Shown here in pieces: positions 32,315 to 43,875 of a stretch of 64,000 nucleotides of DNA; the first letter of the stretch is position 1, and every line of letters starts with the position of its first letter. The stretch spans positions 1 to 64,000 of the forward strand of contig CADACW010000013.1 in assembly GCA_902786565.1 (NCBI GenBank), written 5' to 3'. The notes under the pieces are model-generated. The model saw nothing but the letters and a program-made list of their open reading frames with translations. It was not told the origin of the DNA and ran no database searches. This DNA comes from an uncultured Prevotellaceae bacterium (GTDB lineage Bacteria; Bacteroidota; Bacteroidia; Bacteroidales; Bacteroidaceae). The translations under genes were made by a program, and so were the position numbers.

Positions 32315-34426
32315 TTATTGTTTTCTATTCAATATACACAACATGGTGAGGTCGTCGTTGGGTTCGGCCCCGTCACGATGTTGCTCCACTTCAGCCTTGA
32401 GGAGTTCCACGGTTTGCTGTGCGCTCTCAAATGGAGTCGTTTGCAATATTTGGAGCAGACGCTCGTCGGTGAATTGCTCCTGCTGCCGATTCTCAGCTTC
32501 GTTCAGACCGTCGGTATAGATGAAAAGCGGCTTTCCGCTGATGTCGTCAACTTCCTCGCCTTCGTACTCTAATCCTGGCCAGAGACCGATAGGCGCATTG
32601 GGAATCATGTCTATAAATTGGCCGTTGAGGACTGGGGGATTGTGACCAGCATTGCAGAAGTCAAGATGGCCGGTCCGGAGGTTGAGCAGTCCGATGAACA
32701 TCGTGATGAACATTCCTTGTTCGTTGTCTTCTGCCAGTTCGCCGTTCATGCGTGTGGCCATCTCTGCCGGTGGCAGCTGCTGTTTGGCCAGGGTGTGGAA
32801 CAGGCGTGTGGCCTGAGCCATGAAGAGCGATGCGGGAACACCCTTGCCACTGACGTCGCCCAAGGCAAAATAAAGTTTGTCGGTCTCCTCGATGAGCAAA
32901 TAGCTGTACATGTCGCCACCCACCTCTTTGGCTGGCGTCATCGAGGCGTAGATGTCCAGATCGGGGCGGTCAGGGAAGATGGCTGGCACCATTGACATCT
33001 GAATGTCGCGGGCAATGCGCAGTTCGCTCTCTATGCGCTCCTTGGCAGCCGTTGTCTCCTCGATGACGGCATTGGCAGCCTGCAGGTCGCCGTATGCGGT
33101 CTGCAATTTCGTATGGGCTATTTTCAGCTTGCGGGCAGAGCGGATACGGAAAAAGAGGAAGATGACCAACGATACGACGATGACGGAGATAACGATGATG
33201 ACGAAACGGAAGGTGGCCCGCTCGTTTTCACGTTGCAGACGCTCATTCTCCAGTTCTTTCTCTCCCACCTGGAAGATGGAGTTCATCTCGACAAGCTGTC
33301 TGCGGGTCTCCTGGGCGTTGAGCGAGTCGTTGAGCACATACGTGTCTTTGTAGAGGTGGGCGGCATCGGCATAGCGTCCGAGTTTCTCCAGTATTTCGGC
33401 CCGCTGCATGCCCACGGCCACCTGTACGGAACTGTCGTTGCCGGCCAAAAGCTTTTCGGCACCGACAGTATTTAAGTTCAGCGCTTCTTCGTAGCGACCC
33501 TGAAGCATGGCGAGTTGGGCGGAACAATAATACCACTTGCCGCCCAACTGGTTGTCAATGTTGTTCTTGATGTATCGGCGCGCCTCTTTCAGGTGTTGTG
33601 CTGCCTCTTCGGCCTTGCCCAAGCCCAAATCGGCCTGAACACACGCCAGATAGTAGTATGACCAATAGATGTCACCGGCAGGTGTGCCCTCAAGTTTGCG
33701 CTCCTTCATGGCTTTTTGCAGGAAGGCATGCCATCGGTGGGTGAGTTGCTCCAGCCTGGCGTAGTCTTTCTTGTTGTTGAGGGCTTCGCCATAAAAGACA
33801 TATACCTCGGCGAGGACAGAGGGCGTGGGAGTGATGGATGACAGATAGTCAAGCGACTTGTCGAAGACCTCGATGCTCTTTTCAAAATTGCGCATATTGC
33901 TGTAGGCCTGTCCCATAATGCAGTTAGCCTGACCCATGCCCAACGGGTTGTTGCGCTTTTTGGCATCATCAAACATTGCCTGCGTCTCACGGATGGCAAT
34001 GTTGTTCTGCCCCATATAGACGTAGGTATTGGCCACATACCACCACACCTCGTAGTACAAGTCCCAGCAGTTCAGCTCTTTCAGTCTCTGCATGTCTTGC
34101 CGCGACACCGTGAGCACCGAGTCGTCCATCGCATTGTTGTAGAAGAGCAGTGTGCGCTCGGCAAGGGCATCTGCTTCGGCCTTGTCGTATTTCTGACGAC
34201 GAGTCTCGGCTATCAGGTCGTTCACGCAACGATACTGATAGTCGAGGTCGTCGGTCTCTAAACTTTTGTAATAGATTTGTTCAAACAGGTGGATGCGATA
34301 TTCGCCCTTGGCCGTATCAAGCTTTGCCTGCAAATTGTCTGTATCGACAGAATTTGCAGGCAAACCTCCCCACCCGGCCAAGAGGGTGGAAAGGAAAAGA
34401 GTGGCTATTGGCTTATATCTCATCAA
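32315..34426 (-). CDS. membrane-anchored SpoIIE-family serine phosphatase with TPR sensor region
   Basis: 703 residues: N-terminal signal/anchor (residues about 5-20), a helical TPR-like region to about residue 390, one transmembrane helix (FVIIVISVIVVSLVIFLFF near 410), a coiled-coil linker, then a PP2C-type phosphatase domain (about 490-700). Phosphatase motifs are present: KEVGGDMYSY, GDVSGKGVPASLFM, NAGHNPPVL, YTDGLNEAEN and a final DDLTMLCI. The first motif has Ser where many SpoIIE proteins have the second Asp of GGDxYD. Such proteins usually dephosphorylate anti-sigma-factor antagonists; no STAS or HATPase partner is nearby. Its ATG overlaps the atpG stop by 4 bases, placing it at the end of the ATP synthase operon. 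Confidence 0.88.
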   Translation of the reverse strand: MMRYKPIATLFLSTLLAGWGGLPANSVDTDNLQAKLDTAKGEYRIHLFEQIYYKSLETDDLDYQYRCVNDLIAETRRQKYDKAEADALAERTLLFYNNAMDDSVLTVSRQDMQRLKELNCWDLYYEVWWYVANTYVYMGQNNIAIRETQAMFDDAKKRNNPLGMGQANCIMGQAYSNMRNFEKSIEVFDKSLDYLSSITPTPSVLAEVYVFYGEALNNKKDYARLEQLTHRWHAFLQKAMKERKLEGTPAGDIYWSYYYLACVQADLGLGKAEEAAQHLKEARRYIKNNIDNQLGGKWYYCSAQLAMLQGRYEEALNLNTVGAEKLLAGNDSSVQVAVGMQRAEILEKLGRYADAAHLYKDTYVLNDSLNAQETRRQLVEMNSIFQVGEKELENERLQRENERATFRFVIIVISVIVVSLVIFLFFRIRSARKLKIAHTKLQTAYGDLQAANAVIEETTAAKERIESELRIARDIQMSMVPAIFPDRPDLDIYASMTPAKEVGGDMYSYLLIEETDKLYFALGDVSGKGVPASLFMAQATRLFHTLAKQQLPPAEMATRMNGELAEDNEQGMFITMFIGLLNLRTGHLDFCNAGHNPPVLNGQFIDMIPNAPIGLWPGLEYEGEEVDDISGKPLFIYTDGLNEAENRQQEQFTDERLLQILQTTPFESAQQTVELLKAEVEQHRDGAEPNDDLTMLCILNRKQ

Positions 34427-35394
34427 TTATTCACCGAGCCGCCGACGATGTCGAGCAGTTCGCTGGTGATAGCCTGCTGGCGGCTCTTGTTGTACTGCAA
34501 GTTCAGCTGGCGCAGCAGCTCGTCTGCATTGTCGGTGGCTGTCTGCATGGCCACCATTCGGGCGGCATGCTCCGAGGCCACGCTGTCAAGCAGTGCAGTA
34601 TAGAGCATCAGGTGTCCCATCTTAGGAATGAGCAGCGAAAGGACAGAAATCATGTCGGGCTCGACGATGAAGTTGTCGTTCAGCGGCCTCACTTCCTCTT
34701 CTTCGCTGACTTTCTTTTCCTTCCTCTTCTTCTTCAGATAGTCCTGTACTTGCTTTGTTACAACGTTTGAAGTAAGGTCACGCTCATGGTCACGCTCCAG
34801 TTCGGTCTCAATGTCGATAGGCAAGAAGGTCTTGTGGGTCAAGACCTGCGAGCCGGCGCTCTTGAAGTGATGGTAGATGAGTTCCACCTTGTCTATTTCG
34901 CCTTTCTCAAAGCGCTCGCCCAGCTCCACAGCCAGATTGATGCACTGCTTCACATTGGGGTGATCCACAAGGTCGGCCAGGTCACATTTCACGTTGTACC
35001 CCAGCTTGGTGGCTTTTTCCGCCACCTTGCGTCCGATGGGATATATCTCAACGTTTTCCATGCCCAGCTCACCGGATAGAGCGTCAACAGCCTTCATCAT
35101 CACCTTGATGATGTTGGCATTGAAGCCGCCGCACAGCGAAGAGTTGCTGGAGAACACCACCAGTGCGACCCGCTTGACGGGCCGCTCCTGGTCATAGATG
35201 GTCTGCGCCTCAGCCTCTGCTGCGAGAAACGACTTGAGGATGTGCTCCAGCATCGTCTCGTAGGGCAGCATATTCTGGATGGCCACCTGGGCATGGTGCA
35301 ACTTCGACGACGCCACCATCTTCATAGCCGACGTAATCTTTCGCGTAGAGTTGACTGAAGCGATACGACCTTTAATCTCCTTTAATGATGGCAT
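34423..35394 (-). CDS. atpG: ATP synthase F1 gamma subunit
   Basis: 323 residues. Central rotor shaft of F1. The N-terminal coiled coil (LKEIKGRIASVNSTRKITSA, then MKMVASSKLHHAQ) and the C-terminal helix (LDSVASEHAARMVAMQTATD) are the family signatures. It is longer than the E. coli subunit (287) because of a charged insertion around residues 210-240 (QDYLKKKRKEKKVSEEEEVR). Six bases after atpA; its stop overlaps the SpoIIE phosphatase start. Confidence 0.96.
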   Translation of the reverse strand: MPSLKEIKGRIASVNSTRKITSAMKMVASSKLHHAQVAIQNMLPYETMLEHILKSFLAAEAEAQTIYDQERPVKRVALVVFSSNSSLCGGFNANIIKVMMKAVDALSGELGMENVEIYPIGRKVAEKATKLGYNVKCDLADLVDHPNVKQCINLAVELGERFEKGEIDKVELIYHHFKSAGSQVLTHKTFLPIDIETELERDHERDLTSNVVTKQVQDYLKKKRKEKKVSEEEEVRPLNDNFIVEPDMISVLSLLIPKMGHLMLYTALLDSVASEHAARMVAMQTATDNADELLRQLNLQYNKSRQQAITSELLDIVGGSVNN

Positions 35395-35400
35395 AGGCTA

Positions 35401-36987
<1,587 letters not shown>

Positions 36988-37096
36988 AATTGTTGTTTAC
37001 GATTTACAAATTACTATTTTCGATTTATAGCCCGATTTCCTGATGATTCCGATGTCCGACTGACGAACAACGCGAAGCTCGAAAATCGCTAAATCG

Positions 37097-37636
37097 TCAA
37101 TGAGTCAAAGTGTTCAGGATGGAGTTGAGCTTTGTCTTCACGCTCGCATCCATGCGATACGTGTCATATTCGAGGACGAACCCTCCGACGATGTCGGGAT
37201 TGACCTCCGACTCAAACTCCACCGTACCTTGAGTGCGGTTTTCCACCATGTTGCGCATCTTCTGCTCCGTTTCCGGTGCGACGGCAACCGCGGTGATAAG
37301 CTTTCCACGAATGACGTTCTTCTGCTTACGATAGAGAGTGACGTAGGAATTAGCCATGAACTGAATCATGTTCTCCCGGTCTTCCTTCAGCACCAGGCTG
37401 ATGAAGGCCTTGGTTAGGGGGGCTGCCTGTTCACCACCCGTGGCGGTGACAAGCAGCATCTCCTTCTTGTCCTTCGAGAGCATCGGATTGTCTATCGTGT
37501 GCCGAAGCTGCGGCACCTCGACGTAGCTCTTTGCCAAGAGCAGCATCTGCTGGTACACGCTATCCTCGACCTTCGCATCTATGGCACTCTTGAGCAGTGC
37601 CCTGGCGTAACGAACCGATATAACTCCTATATCCAT
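37097..37636 (-). CDS. atpH: ATP synthase F1 delta subunit
   Basis: 179 residues. Peripheral-stalk subunit linking F1 to the b subunit. N-terminal helical domain (ISVRYARALLKSAID) and C-terminal domain with VEFESEVNPDIVGGFVLEYD match the OSCP/delta family. 11 bases after atpF. Confidence 0.93.
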   Translation of the reverse strand: MDIGVISVRYARALLKSAIDAKVEDSVYQQMLLLAKSYVEVPQLRHTIDNPMLSKDKKEMLLVTATGGEQAAPLTKAFISLVLKEDRENMIQFMANSYVTLYRKQKNVIRGKLITAVAVAPETEQKMRNMVENRTQGTVEFESEVNPDIVGGFVLEYDTYRMDASVKTKLNSILNTLTH

Positions 37637-37647
37637 ACGTATCTTGT

Positions 37648-38145
37648 CTATTTGTTAAGCGAAGCATCATCCAGCATACGGTTGATGAAATCCATCTGTG
37701 CCTTGTCGCCCTGAAGGTTCTGCTTCAGTACCTTCTCGGCAATCTCGACGCTCAGCGTGGCCACCTGCCGGCGGATGTCGGCAATGGCGGCTTTCTTCTC
37801 CTGCTCAATCTCAGCCTTCGCGTCGTCGAGCAGTCGGGCACCTTCCATGCGTGCCTTCTCCTGAGCTTTCTCTACAATGGCATCGCGGGTCTCGGCAGCC
37901 TCTTTCAAGAGCTGTGCCTGCTTCTCGCGAGCTTCCTGCAGGATGGATTCACCTTCTTTCTGTATATTGGCCAGTCGCTCGTTTGCCTCGTGAGCCTTGC
38001 GCAGCGAGTCATCGATGAAAGCCTTGCGCTCTGCCACCATGTTGGTGATGACAGGGAAGCCAAACTTCCAGAGGATGAACAGCACGACGAAGAACGTCAG
38101 CGACATCCAGAACAACAAGCCAGTACTCGGAATCAATAAATCCAT
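37648..38145 (-). CDS. atpF: ATP synthase F0 b subunit
   Basis: 165 residues: one N-terminal membrane helix (FWMSLTFFVVLFILWKFGF, near residues 12-30) followed by a long charged coiled coil (EAREKQAQLLKEAAETRDAI), which forms the peripheral stalk. 38 bases after atpE. Confidence 0.94.
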   Translation of the reverse strand: MDLLIPSTGLLFWMSLTFFVVLFILWKFGFPVITNMVAERKAFIDDSLRKAHEANERLANIQKEGESILQEAREKQAQLLKEAAETRDAIVEKAQEKARMEGARLLDDAKAEIEQEKKAAIADIRRQVATLSVEIAEKVLKQNLQGDKAQMDFINRMLDDASLNK

Positions 38146-38183
38146 AGATGCTGAATTTTTGTTTTCTTACTCTCTATAGAAAA

Positions 38184-38438
<255 letters not shown>

Positions 38439-38467
38439 TTAATATTTAATTTTCTGATTTTCAGTTT

Positions 38468-39547
38468 TTAAGCTTCATGCTCCTCCGGGACGGCACGGGC
38501 CATTCCGATGAAGACAGACGAGAGGAGGGTGAACACCATAGCCTGGATGAAGCACACCAGGCACTCCAGACACATCATGAAGATGCTCATCAGGACGCTT
38601 ACGGCGCTCATGCTGTAGAACACCCCTGCGGTCATCGAGGCCACCAGGAAGATGATGCACGGCATGGCCACGGCGATGGCATGTCCGGCCATGATGTTGG
38701 CAAAGAGTCGGATCATCAGAGCGAAGGGCTTGGTGAAGATGCCCACAAACTCGATGAGGGGGATGATGGGCACAGGCGCCTTCAGCCATGTGGGCACGTC
38801 GGGCCAGAAGATTTCCTTCCAGTAGTGCTTGTTGCCCGAGAACTGCACCACCACAAAGGTGCACAGGGCCAAGAAGAAGGTCACGGCGATATTGCCGGTC
38901 ACATTGCCACTGCCCGGTGGAAACGGTATGAGTCCCATCACGTTGCAGGTGAAGATGAAGAAGAAGCAAGTGAGCAGATAGGGGGCGTACTTCTCGTAGC
39001 CCTTACCCACGCCCGGCTTGATGATATCCTCTACTACATACATCACCAGCATCTCGACGAAGCCCACGAATCCGCCTGGTGCCGGGTCGCTGGAGTTGCG
39101 CTTCTTGTACCAGCGGACACTGAGCAGGATGCAACAGAGCAGCAGCGCCACATTGATGAACATGACGGCCACGGTCTTCGTGATTGACAGGTCAAGTACG
39201 GGTTCGCCGTTCTCCACAATCTTGCCGGCGTTTTCGCCTTCAGTGGCAATGGCCAGGCCCTGCACATCTAAGGGTGCATCGGCCTTGACATGCCGCAGGC
39301 CGTCGGCGTCGGCATGGTGCTCGAAGCGCGACGATGAGAACAAGTGCCAGCCCGTGCTGCTCTTGACGATGACAGGCAGGGGGATGACGATGCTGTTCTC
39401 GCCCTCGCCCGTGACGTGCCACTCGTGCGAGTCCTTGATATGCTCCAGCACCACCTCTTTGGCACTGAAATCCGCGGCCGTTGCCGTGGGTGTCAGTGCG
39501 AGCAGAAGCAGCGCCAAGCACAATATTCTTTTCAGTTTCCTATTCAT
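38468..39547 (-). CDS. atpB: ATP synthase F0 a subunit with N-terminal extension
   Basis: 359 residues. The channel subunit helices occupy about residues 135-350, with the essential Arg in ALMIRLFANIMAGHAIAV near 277. Before them lie a signal-peptide-like segment (ILCLALLLLALTPTATA) and a soluble stretch of about 100 residues (EVVLEHIKDSHEWHVTGEGE). Extended AtpB proteins of this kind are usual in Bacteroidota but absent in E. coli (271 residues). 13 bases after the AtpI-like gene. Confidence 0.95.
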   Translation of the reverse strand: MNRKLKRILCLALLLLALTPTATAADFSAKEVVLEHIKDSHEWHVTGEGENSIVIPLPVIVKSSTGWHLFSSSRFEHHADADGLRHVKADAPLDVQGLAIATEGENAGKIVENGEPVLDLSITKTVAVMFINVALLLCCILLSVRWYKKRNSSDPAPGGFVGFVEMLVMYVVEDIIKPGVGKGYEKYAPYLLTCFFFIFTCNVMGLIPFPPGSGNVTGNIAVTFFLALCTFVVVQFSGNKHYWKEIFWPDVPTWLKAPVPIIPLIEFVGIFTKPFALMIRLFANIMAGHAIAVAMPCIIFLVASMTAGVFYSMSAVSVLMSIFMMCLECLVCFIQAMVFTLLSSVFIGMARAVPEEHEA

Positions 39548-39560
39548 TTTCTTTCAGTTT

Positions 39561-39824
39561 TCAATGTCTCATCGTGAGCGTCGTGACCATCATTACTGCG
39601 TACATTATCAATGTGACGAGTGCGAATCTGACGGCATCCTCACGACTGTCAGCAAAGAGCACGTAGAGAGCAACGGCAGTGCCTATCAGCAACATCCGCA
39701 CCGTTGCCATGATGAGGTAGAAGTGGGCCAGATGTTCCGGCGAGCGTTTCTTCACGTAGTCGTAACCTTTCACATAGGCCACACCCAGCAGGGTCACCAA
39801 CAGGGCAGCGAGGACACTACTCAT
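39561..39824 (-). CDS. small membrane protein in the AtpI position
   Basis: 87 residues with about three hydrophobic helices (VLAALLVTLLGVAYVKGY, then ATVRMLLIGTAVALYVLFA, then FALVTLIMYAVMMVTTL). It sits between atpC and atpB and overlaps the atpC 3' end by 8 bases, so it is made with the complex. Its position suggests an assembly factor like AtpI (c-ring assembly), but the sequence does not clearly resemble E. coli AtpI. The frame is open up to 39944; the ATG at 39824 gives a clean membrane protein. Confidence 0.7.
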   Translation of the reverse strand: MSSVLAALLVTLLGVAYVKGYDYVKKRSPEHLAHFYLIMATVRMLLIGTAVALYVLFADSREDAVRFALVTLIMYAVMMVTTLTMRH

Positions 39825-40050
39825 TGATTTCCACGCACACCGACACCTCGTTTTTCTGCACGGCCACGAAGCCACCCGTGACGGGCAGCTGTTTGCCGTC
39901 ATACTCCACCACGCCTTTCTGCAGCGAGGAGATGATTGGCGCATGGCCGGTCAGGACCTCGAAGTTGCCCATTGTGCCAGGCACCGTCACGCTCTCCACC
40001 TCACCATCGAACTCAACCCTTTCGGGCGAGACAATCTTCAACTTCAGCAT
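39817..40050 (-). CDS. atpC: ATP synthase F1 epsilon subunit (short)
   Basis: 77 residues: the N-terminal beta-sandwich (LKIVSPERVEFDGEVESVTV, then PGTMGNFEVLTGHAPIISSL) is complete. The C-terminal two-helix domain that inhibits ATP hydrolysis in other bacteria is missing. A short epsilon is usual in Bacteroidota. Six bases after atpD. Confidence 0.94.
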   Translation of the reverse strand: MLKLKIVSPERVEFDGEVESVTVPGTMGNFEVLTGHAPIISSLQKGVVEYDGKQLPVTGGFVAVQKNEVSVCVEINE

Positions 40051-40056
40051 AATTGT

Positions 40057-41586
<1,530 letters not shown>

Positions 41587-41623
41587 CTAAATGATTATAA
41601 GTTCCTAATTTTAATGTTGAGTG

Positions 41624-41654
41624 CAAAGGTAGTAATATTTCTTGAATCTACAAA
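41624..41654 (-). promoter_or_regulatory. promoter of the ATP synthase operon
   Basis: Minus-strand TTTG (41651-41654), 19-base spacer, TACCTTTG (41624-41631), a full consensus match. Confidence 0.85.
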
Positions 41655-41705
41655 AAAATATTGCACTTTTTTGCATAGAAATGTGGCCTTTTCATTTTTT
41701 CTTTG

Positions 41706-41713
41706 TACTTTTG
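41706..41713 (+). promoter_or_regulatory. -7 box of cobS
   Basis: TACTTTTG, 37 bases before the cobS ATG, divergent from the ATP synthase promoter. No riboswitch-sized leader is present. Confidence 0.6.
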
Positions 41714-41750
41714 CGCTCCGAACAGCTCATCTTAAATATTGCCTTTTCAC

Positions 41751-42596
41751 ATGGAAGCAAACATTGACCGCACACGCTGGTACGACCGTCTCTGGGCGTC
41801 GTTCATATTTTTTACCCGTCTGCCGTTCTGGCGCCTTCACGAGCCGCCCCGTCAGGCCTACGACTCAGTGGTGGAATACTGGCCGCTGACGGGCTGGCTG
41901 ACGGGCGGACTGATGGCTGCCACGCTCTATCTGGGCAGCATGGTCTTGCCGCTTGCCGTGGCCGTGGTGCTGGCCATCGTCGTGCGGCTGCTCGTCACCG
42001 GTGCGCTTCACGAGGACGGGCTGGCCGATTTCTTCGACGGATTCGGCGGAGGCGGCCACGACCGTGAGCGCATCCTCGCCATTATGAAAGACTCGCACAT
42101 AGGCACTTACGGCGTTCTCGCCCTCGTCGCCTACCTGTTGCTGCTGGCGGCTTCGCTCTATGCCATTGCCTGCACCCCAGACCCTACCCCACTCGACCTT
42201 GACGGACGTGCCCTGGCCGCCCTGACCATCTTCGTCGCCACGCCTTTTGCCCGCATGGTCACGGCCCAGCTGGTGATGATGATGCCCTACGCCCGACGGC
42301 AGGAGGAGGCCAAGTCGCGCACCGTCTACCGGCGGCCCACCACCGCCGCGGCCGTCGGACTGGCCGTGCAGGGGCTGCTGCCCATAGGCCTGTTTCTCTG
42401 GCTCACGGGCCTGCGCTGGGACATGGTGCTCTTCATCCCGGCCCTGACCATGTATTTCCTCTATCTGCTCATCTGGCGGCGCTTGCGCGGCTATACCGGC
42501 GACTGCTGCGGGGCCATCTGCACGCTTGTCGAACTGTCGGTCTACATCGTCGTGAGCATGGAGCTGGCTTCCATGTGGGGTGGCACATTATTATAA
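41751..42596 (+). CDS. cobS: adenosylcobinamide-GDP ribazoletransferase (cobalamin synthase)
   Basis: 281 residues, multi-helix membrane protein. Joins adenosylcobinamide-GDP and alpha-ribazole in the last step of cobalamin nucleotide-loop assembly. The Asp-rich motif EDGLADFFDGFGGGGHDRE near residues 87-105 and MKDSHIGTYGVLAL following it are the conserved metal/substrate segment. An upstream TTG at 41739 is in frame but the ATG at 41751 is preferred. The usual partners cobU, cobT and cobC are not adjacent; it stands alone. Confidence 0.92.
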   Translation: MEANIDRTRWYDRLWASFIFFTRLPFWRLHEPPRQAYDSVVEYWPLTGWLTGGLMAATLYLGSMVLPLAVAVVLAIVVRLLVTGALHEDGLADFFDGFGGGGHDRERILAIMKDSHIGTYGVLALVAYLLLLAASLYAIACTPDPTPLDLDGRALAALTIFVATPFARMVTAQLVMMMPYARRQEEAKSRTVYRRPTTAAAVGLAVQGLLPIGLFLWLTGLRWDMVLFIPALTMYFLYLLIWRRLRGYTGDCCGAICTLVELSVYIVVSMELASMWGGTLL

Positions 42597-42676
42597 TATT
42601 GTTGAGGGGTCAAATGAATTAAGGGAGTAAAGGGGGCCAAGGGAGACAAAGACTCATTCTCACCTGCCTTCCTTGA

Positions 42677-42829
42677 ACTTTTTTCCGTTTTTTTCAAAAC
42701 ACCCAAAATACCCCCCTTAGAGATAAGTGCCACTTATCTTCGAGATAAGTGCCTTTTATCTCCGAGATAAGTGCCACTTATCTCTAAGTCCGCTTCGGGC
42801 ACCCTCTTGAGAATGTAAATATTTTTTAG
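42677..42829 (+). repeat. R1 triple-palindrome repeat, copy D
   Basis: Aligns with 179-331 in the same orientation, from the T-rich start and ATACCCCCC to the GAATGTAAAT tail. The middle palindrome reads ATAAGTGCCTTTTAT, the inverse of ATAAAAGGCACTTAT in copies A and C. It fills most of the 312-base gap between cobS and phoH. Confidence 0.85.
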
Positions 42830-42858
42830 TAGACAGGATAAATTTATGCCTTTCGCTT

Positions 42859-42890
42859 TTTGGTCATTTGCGAAAATATCCGTACCTTTG
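42859..42890 (+). promoter_or_regulatory. promoter of phoH-maeB-folK
   Basis: TTTG (42859-42862), 20-base spacer, TACCTTTG (42883-42890). The first codon of phoH is only 18 bases further, so the leader is very short. Confidence 0.75.
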
Positions 42891-42908
42891 CGGCCAAAAA
42901 ACTGAACA

Positions 42909-43859
42909 TTGACTGAGAAACATATTGTATTGGAAGACATTGACCCCGTAGTATTCTACGGTGTGGGCAATGCACATCTGCAGATGCTCAAGGCACTCTA
43001 CCCCAAACTGCGCGTTATGGCACGGGGCAATGTGCTGCGCATACTGGGCGACGAGGAGCAGATGGAGGCCTTCGCGCAGAACGTGGAGCGGCTGCGCAGC
43101 CACGTGTTACGATTCAACTCGCTGGCCGAGGAGGACATACTCGACATAGTGAAAGGGCACCGCACCCGCGACGAGGTGCCCGACGGCGTGGTGTGCTACA
43201 CCACCAACGGACGGCCCATCAAGGCCCGCTCGGAGAACCAGCAGCTGCTGGTCGACGCCTTTTCCACCCACGACATGGTGTTTGCCGTGGGGCCTGCCGG
43301 CACGGGCAAGACCTATCTCTCCATAGCCCTGGCCGTGAAGGCCCTGAAGGAGAAGACGGCCAAGCGCATCATCCTCTCGCGACCGGCCGTGGAGGCTGGC
43401 GAGAAACTGGGGTTCCTGCCAGGCGACATGAAGGACAAGATAGACCCCTATCTGCAGCCACTATACGACGCGCTGGAGGACATGCTGCCGCAAGTCAAGC
43501 TGCAGGACATGATGGAGAAGCACCAGATACAGATAGCGCCCCTGGCCTTCATGCGCGGCCGCACGCTGAACGATGCGGTGGTCATACTGGACGAGGCGCA
43601 GAACACCACGCCGGCACAGATACGCATGTTTCTGACCCGCATGGGATGGAACACGAAGATGATCATCACCGGCGACATGACCCAGATAGACCTGCCGCCC
43701 AAAGCCAAGAGCGGACTGGTGGAGGCACTCCACATCCTGACGGGCGTGGAGGGCATCAGCGTGATTCATCTGGGCCAGTCAGACATTGTGCGCCACAAAT
43801 TGGTGACGCGAATTGTAAACGCCTACGAGGCCTTCGACAAGGAAAGAGCCTCCATATAA
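42909..43859 (+). CDS. phoH: PhoH-family ATPase, TTG start
   Basis: 316 residues. P-loop FAVGPAGTGKTYLSIALAVK near residue 126 and VVILDEAQNTTPAQ near 223 (Walker B) define the PhoH/RNA-helicase-like family, with GDMTQIDLPPKAKSGL near 256. The family is linked to RNA metabolism and phosphate stress. No ATG lies in frame near the promoter; the conserved N-terminus (TEKHIVLEDIDPVVFYGV) begins right after a TTG at 42909, which is taken as the start. maeB follows after 16 bases. Confidence 0.92.
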   Translation: MTEKHIVLEDIDPVVFYGVGNAHLQMLKALYPKLRVMARGNVLRILGDEEQMEAFAQNVERLRSHVLRFNSLAEEDILDIVKGHRTRDEVPDGVVCYTTNGRPIKARSENQQLLVDAFSTHDMVFAVGPAGTGKTYLSIALAVKALKEKTAKRIILSRPAVEAGEKLGFLPGDMKDKIDPYLQPLYDALEDMLPQVKLQDMMEKHQIQIAPLAFMRGRTLNDAVVILDEAQNTTPAQIRMFLTRMGWNTKMIITGDMTQIDLPPKAKSGLVEALHILTGVEGISVIHLGQSDIVRHKLVTRIVNAYEAFDKERASI

Positions 43860-43875
43860 TCATATTAGTTCTATT

